Origin: SYIM01 sp041182885
GTDB taxonomy: Bacteria; Pseudomonadota; Gammaproteobacteria; Burkholderiales; Burkholderiaceae_E
Assembly: GCA_049423065.1 (NCBI GenBank)
Contig: JBMSQB010000082.1
Span: 1 to 20,689, forward strand
Length of the DNA: 20,689 nt
Direction: 5' to 3'
Positions within the stretch are counted from its first letter, which is position 1. Every line of letters starts with the position of its first letter. A program made the translations under genes and the position numbers. The notes beneath the pieces were generated by a model. That model worked only from the letters and a program-made list of their open reading frames with translations. It had not been told where the DNA came from and did not search any database. Shown here one piece after another: positions 12,001 through 18,000 of this stretch.

Positions 12001-15000
12001 TGTAGATGAGGCCAGGAGCCGCCTCCAGCCTGGGCATCCGCAACAGAATCTGATCGAAGTTCTCGCGGGGTACCACCGTGGCGCTGTCGCCCACCGCGGA
12101 CGCGAGCCCCATCTTCAGAAGCTGGGCATCGATCTTCTCAAGCAGCGCCTGGTAGCGCGCAATCGCCTCTGCATTGCCCGCGTGGCTCGCCATCCATTGC
12201 TTGACCTCGGCACGGTCTTCGAACAACTGGTTGGCCAGGTTGCCGTAGACCAGTGTCGGCATCTCCACGTCTTTGGATTTGACGACGTAGAAATCATCGC
12301 TCAGCTCTTGAGCCAGGATCTTGCCCGTATTGCTCTGGTGCAGATCGATTTCCTGCCAGTCCCCGTCACGAGCGCTACCGTCGAAATTGACCTCGCCACC
12401 TGTACGCTTGAAGAGTCGCCCATCGGCAGCAAGCGCCAATTGTTCCTTCAGCACCGTCCCGCTGGACTTCGGCTCCACGCCCAACCAGCGGGCCTCATCG
12501 GCATAGTTTTCCTGGTCAAGCACGAGGCTGCGTTCAGTGCCGCCGCCAGACAGCATCTGGTAGTAGCGGCCGCTTGACTCATCGTGGACCACGTCATCGA
12601 CCTTGACGGTGACCGCCACATCCTTCATCGCCAGGGCCACGTAGTGGTAGCGCTGCAATTCATCGAGGCCGAGGGCTGCTTTCTCGGATCCGGTGAGATC
12701 GATGCCCGCCACCCCTGCGCGCCGAATCGCTGCAATCCGGTCGCCGTTCGCAGCCGCTGTACCTGCACTCCCGATCAGATTCGCGTCCCCGTTGAGGGTG
12801 TAAGGCTCAACGAAGACCCGGTTCTTGTAATTCATGCCCGCCTCGATCCGGGCCTCGTCATCCACCACAACCTTGTTGGTGCTGTCGAACACAAAACTCG
12901 ATGTCCTCGCCGCACCGACGCCACCGACCGGCACAACCGTCCCTGTTTTCCTTGCGCTGCTGATCCCCGCCTCGGCAAGCAGATCAACGCTGCCCCGGGC
13001 ACGCAGCAGTGTGTCATCCGCAAGGTTGATGATGTTCTTCTCGACCAGCTCGGTTCCGTGCTCCGCGTCGAAGATGCCGAGACCGAGCGTGGCGAGATCC
13101 GTCCTTGCTTCCGAGCTCAAGATGCCGGGTCTCCGGTCAAGGCTCTGACCGGACATGATCTTCACGTCGCGGCCGACAAGCTCGGCGCCGGTCAGCGTGA
13201 TGCTGTTGTCGGCTGAGAGATCCGACTGGGCTTGGGCAAACGTCGCCGATACCGCAGCCGCTGAAAACGCATTCGAAGCCGCCAGCACATCGGCGTCGGT
13301 GCGCGTGGCGAGTTCCAGATCGCCCGTGAGGTTGCGAAGCGCAGCGCCTGATCCCACTGTGATGGTGGACTGCGAGATCGTGGTCTGCTCAAGATCCAAG
13401 GCGGTAAGGAGTCCGGCAATTCCGATACCGTCGATGCGAGCCTTGTCTCGCAGCAAGATATCCGACAGCGTGACGATTCGAAACAGCGCAGCGCCCTCAT
13501 CAACACCTGTCACTGTGAGCCGGGCCCCATCGCCGACGTTCACCCGCGCACCGGTCTGCAGATTCGCCTCGACGTTGATCACGTCTCCGCCGGCCCCCTT
13601 GAAGGAGAAGGACCGCAGCGAATTCTCCTCGCTGCTGTATCGCTCTTTGGTCGCGGTATTGGTTGCGTTCACCAGGATGGAACCGGCATTGACTTGCGCC
13701 TGCCTGCCGACCTCCACCAGGGCCTTGCCCGTGCTCTTGCGTGTCATCCCCGCCCCGGCGGCACCGACGGCGGACACGCCCACGTTGCGGACCTGCGCGT
13801 CGAATTCCTGGTCGCGGGTCGCGCTCAAATCGAGTGTCCCGACATTGATCGTGGTGTTGTCGCCGATTCGCGCTTTGGCGTCACCGATGATGTCGAGGTT
13901 CGAGGTCACGCCAAGTCCCGAGAAGAGGCCACCGCTGATCGCGATGGACTTCTGGAGCAGATCGTCGTTCGAACGCGCGTGAATCTCCAGACGATCGGCC
14001 CGAACCGAGCTTCCATCATCCACCGCAGCGAACACCTCGCTGTTGTCGATTTTGGTTTCGACGGCTGACACGCCCACCGAAGCGCCCGAACTCACCGCCA
14101 GTCCGAGGGTATTGGCGCGGCTCATTCGGTTCCCATTGGCCTCGACCCAAACCTCTCCACCCGCTGTCACATCGGTCGCTCTCACATAGGCGGATACGGC
14201 TGGTGAGAACAGATTTTTTGCCACCATTCCGGACGCTGCTGCCGCAATCAACCCAAAGCTGGCAGCTGCCGATTTGACGCGGGTGTCCGCATTGGAATCG
14301 CTCTGGGCTTTGACACGGATATCCGTGCCTGCGGACAACGTACTCCGACCCGGGGCTGAACTGACCGTTGCAGGAGGCTCCTGGGAGTAGTCCACCCAGG
14401 CGCCCGTTGAGGTCTTGATGGTGTTGATCGCATTGGCCCCGCCACCGGCAATCGCCACGCCCGAGGCGCTGACTGAAAAGGCAACCGCCACAGCAGTGGA
14501 GGCGGTATCGATGTCGGCAAGATCGCTGGCATCGATCGAAAGCGCCCCCAACCTGGATGTGAGCTTGGCCTTGTTGGCGACAGCCTGAATCGTGCTTTCG
14601 ATCGTGCTTTCGGCAAGTGACACGCCAATCGCAACCGAAGCGCCCACCCCGCCAAAGGACGCAGCGACCGAAACGGCCGTTACCGATGAATCGATCACGC
14701 TGCTGTCTTTGGCGGACACTGTGATGTCGCCATTGACATCCACGCCTGCGCCCGTCGTGTTCACCACGTAGGCGCCCACATCGGACTTCAACCGGTTCAC
14801 CGTACTTCCGCCGGCGCCGCTCAGCGCCAGCGCGAAGCTGCCCCCTCCGGACGCCGCAACCGATCCGGACACCACCAGCGCCTCAATTTTCTGATTGACG
14901 AGCGCACTGACCTTGAACGCCTGCGTGGCCACGGCCTGATTGGTCTTGACCACCGACGAGTGGCTGACCCAGGCCTTGACCTGATTCGGCGTGGGATCGA

Positions 15001-18000
15001 TCAGTTGCTTCCACTTCTTGATGTCGCTGTAATCCTGGCTGGTGATCAGGTTGATCGGCTTGTCGTCTTTGTCATTTTTACGCTCGAGGTCGTCTTTGCC
15101 GATGTATTGATAGGTTTCATTGGAGCGAAGCCCGAGTGCGCTGCTCAAGCGAACGATCTGGCCATTCTTGATCCGCGTTGGGGAATCGATCCCGCCGGTG
15201 TAGTTGACCAGCGCGGAAGACGTTTCCGGGTTGTACCCAATGAAGTTGCGCGCCAGGGCGACACCGATCGAGGCCCCGACCCCCGCCGACGCGCCAACCC
15301 CCACGCCAAGCGATGCGGCAATCACCCGCGCATTGATTCGATTGGTGGCGAGCGCCGATACCGTGATGCTGTCGCCAGCCTCGATTGCGCTGTCGTGAAC
15401 ATGCGCGAGCGTGTCGTTCAGGATCACATTGAGCGCAGAGGCTCCGGCGCCACTGATCCCCACGCCCGTTCCACCGCTCAACCCCGCACCGACAGAGGCA
15501 GCAAGACTCAACACCCGGATGCTGGCATCCGAATTCGCCAGTACCTGGACCGTTTTCGCCGAGCGGACCGTGGCGCCGTCAAGCGCCGCTTCCACCGAGC
15601 CATCGATGACGTTGCGCGCGAGGGATACACCGATCGACAGCGCAACGCCCGTGTTGCCGCCAAACGCAATGGCCAGCGTTGACGCCGAAGCCACCGATCG
15701 GATGGTGGATCGGTCACTTGCCTGTACCAGCACCTCATCCGCACGGATGTCGCTGGGGCGTGTGCCCGACGCAGTCGCAGTGATCTCGCTGAGGGGTGCA
15801 TCCAGCGCGGTCGCGATGAAGACGCCCGCCTGCACCCGCGTTCCAATCTCGTTTTGCGCCCACACGCCCGAGCCGCTTGCGGCAATCCCCGTTCCACTAC
15901 TGCCTGCGACCGCCGCAGACCCCGAGATGACGAGGGCATCGATGACCTGCCGTGCATCCGCCCGCAAGTCGAGGCTTCCCCCGGCGACGATGTCGGAATC
16001 GATGACGAGCGCTCTGACGGTTGCATTCGCCGCCTCGCCGAGAACGCCGAAACCCTCCTTGCCGATCAGGTTGCGTGCAATGGAAATGCCGATGGAGGCG
16101 CCCACTCCGCTGCTGCTTCCTGCACCCACCGCGACCGAGAGCGAAACAATGGTTGCAGCGATTGCCTTGTCGCTGAGGGCATCGATCACCAGATCGCCTT
16201 GTTCGGCGGTCGCGTTGCTGTTGCGCAGCGACGCGTCGGTCGATCCCCGGATCGTATTGACCGCCACGGCCCCGGCCCCGCTGACGGACTTGCCTGACCC
16301 CCCGAAGCTGAAGCCGAGAGCCGCCGACGCGCCCACCGACACCGCATTGATGCTGTTTCGGCCAACCACTGCCGATGGCGATGCGGTTGATCCGGTGGGG
16401 ACCGGATCAAATCGCATGGTGTAGCTCTTGCCTGCGCCATCAACGAGCTTCCAGGCCACGCCTTCTTCAAGTATCGATACGTTGATACCCGCGTCCTGCG
16501 GCACCCAGCGCGCTTTATCGTCGTAATTTTCTTCGGCTGTGAGCAGCGTATTGCCCGGACCGATGTAGCGATAGACCTGGCCCGCCACGCCTCCGCCCGC
16601 ATGGCCAGACGATACGCGCACCGTATCGCCGACCATCAGCCAATGAATGCTGTTGCCGAGTTTTTCCCAGCGGGTGGTGTCGCTCAGCTTCTCGGTCGCA
16701 AGGTTGACCTCGAACTGCTTCTGGGAGATGTCTCCCGTCGCGGCTTCCTCAGCGGCCAGCTGATTGACATTGGTGATTCCCTTGAAACGGTAGAGCTGGC
16801 CAGCGTCCTTTCCAGAGGTGACCGCCACCACATCCTCTTTCAACAGCATCACGGTGCCGTCAGACTGCTGGTGATCCCAGGAGAGGCCTTCGTGGCTGCG
16901 ATAGAGCGCGTTGTTTCGGATCACGTCAACCGCTGGCAAGTCGACGCCCGAGTCCCGCAGCACATTCAGGAGCTCGCGCTGCAGAGCAGGATCCGCAAAG
17001 TTGTCGGCAAGGCGCCAGCGAGTCTGATCAGAATAATTTTCTTTCTCGAGCGCGATGTCTTCCTTGATGACCAGCTCAGTCCACTTGTCCTTGTCCTTGA
17101 AGTCTTCCTTCGACAGATCGATTCGTAGCGTGTCACCCTTGTAGCGATAAAAATTGCCAACCAGACTGTCGGCCTCTTTATCCGAGTCCTTGTGGTTGCC
17201 AGCAACCAGAACGATCTCGTCCTTCTTCACCTCGCGCCAGGTGCCGTTGTCGATACTCTCGCCGTCTTCGGTGGTGTAGTTCTCGACCACACCAATGAAC
17301 TCGTACACGCGACCAACGGTGCCGCCCGCAAGATGCCCTTCGGCGACTTTCACCGTGTAGCCGGACTTGACCGTCGGCTTGTCGGTCTCGACCTTCTTCC
17401 AGTCTCCGCTCTTGGAGAAATCGATCACCGACAGATCGCGAACGGTGTACAGAAGCGACTTGTTCTTGAGCTCGTAGACGCTATACCCTTTGCCGTCGAC
17501 CACGCGAACCTTGGGCATTCGCATATCGGTGATGCCAAGGAAGCTGCCGTTCACGACCTCGCGCAGTTCGACCTTGCCGTCGCTTGGCCGGTAGTCCCAC
17601 TCCAGTTTCTCGTCGCTGGTGTAGGTCGCAGCCTTGCCTGCCTGCGCGAGCAGATCCATTGTCGTGGCAGTGAGGCCCGCCTGCTTGAGACGCGCCGCAT
17701 CGAGCGTGTAGCGGTCGGTGCCCGTCGACAGGGCGCGAATATCGATATTGCCGTCAGCCGCCGTGAGCGTCGCCTTGTTCACATCGGCTTTGACATCGAC
17801 GTCGATACTGTTGAAGGCGAGCGACAGCCCAATCGCAACCGTGGTGGCTCCACCCGTCCCGGCAAACGAGCCCGAAAGCGCTGCCGCACCGGTCACGGCA
17901 TCGATGCTGGCCTTGCTGTCCGCGAGCACCGAGATTTGCCTGGCAGACAGTCGCGAGAGCGTCGTGTCGTCCGCGTCGACGCCCGCGAGCAGGCTCGCAA

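Noticed and set aside
15508..16026. Minus-strand open frame of 172 codons in another frame
   Set aside because: Arg/Ser-rich shadow of the regular alternating beta repeats, which are read in the frame ending at 20689.
14200..16330. Regularly spaced repeats as a possible CRISPR array
   Set aside because: The similarity is at protein level in a single open frame, the units are 180-230 bp and diverged, with no short identical repeats and unique spacers.
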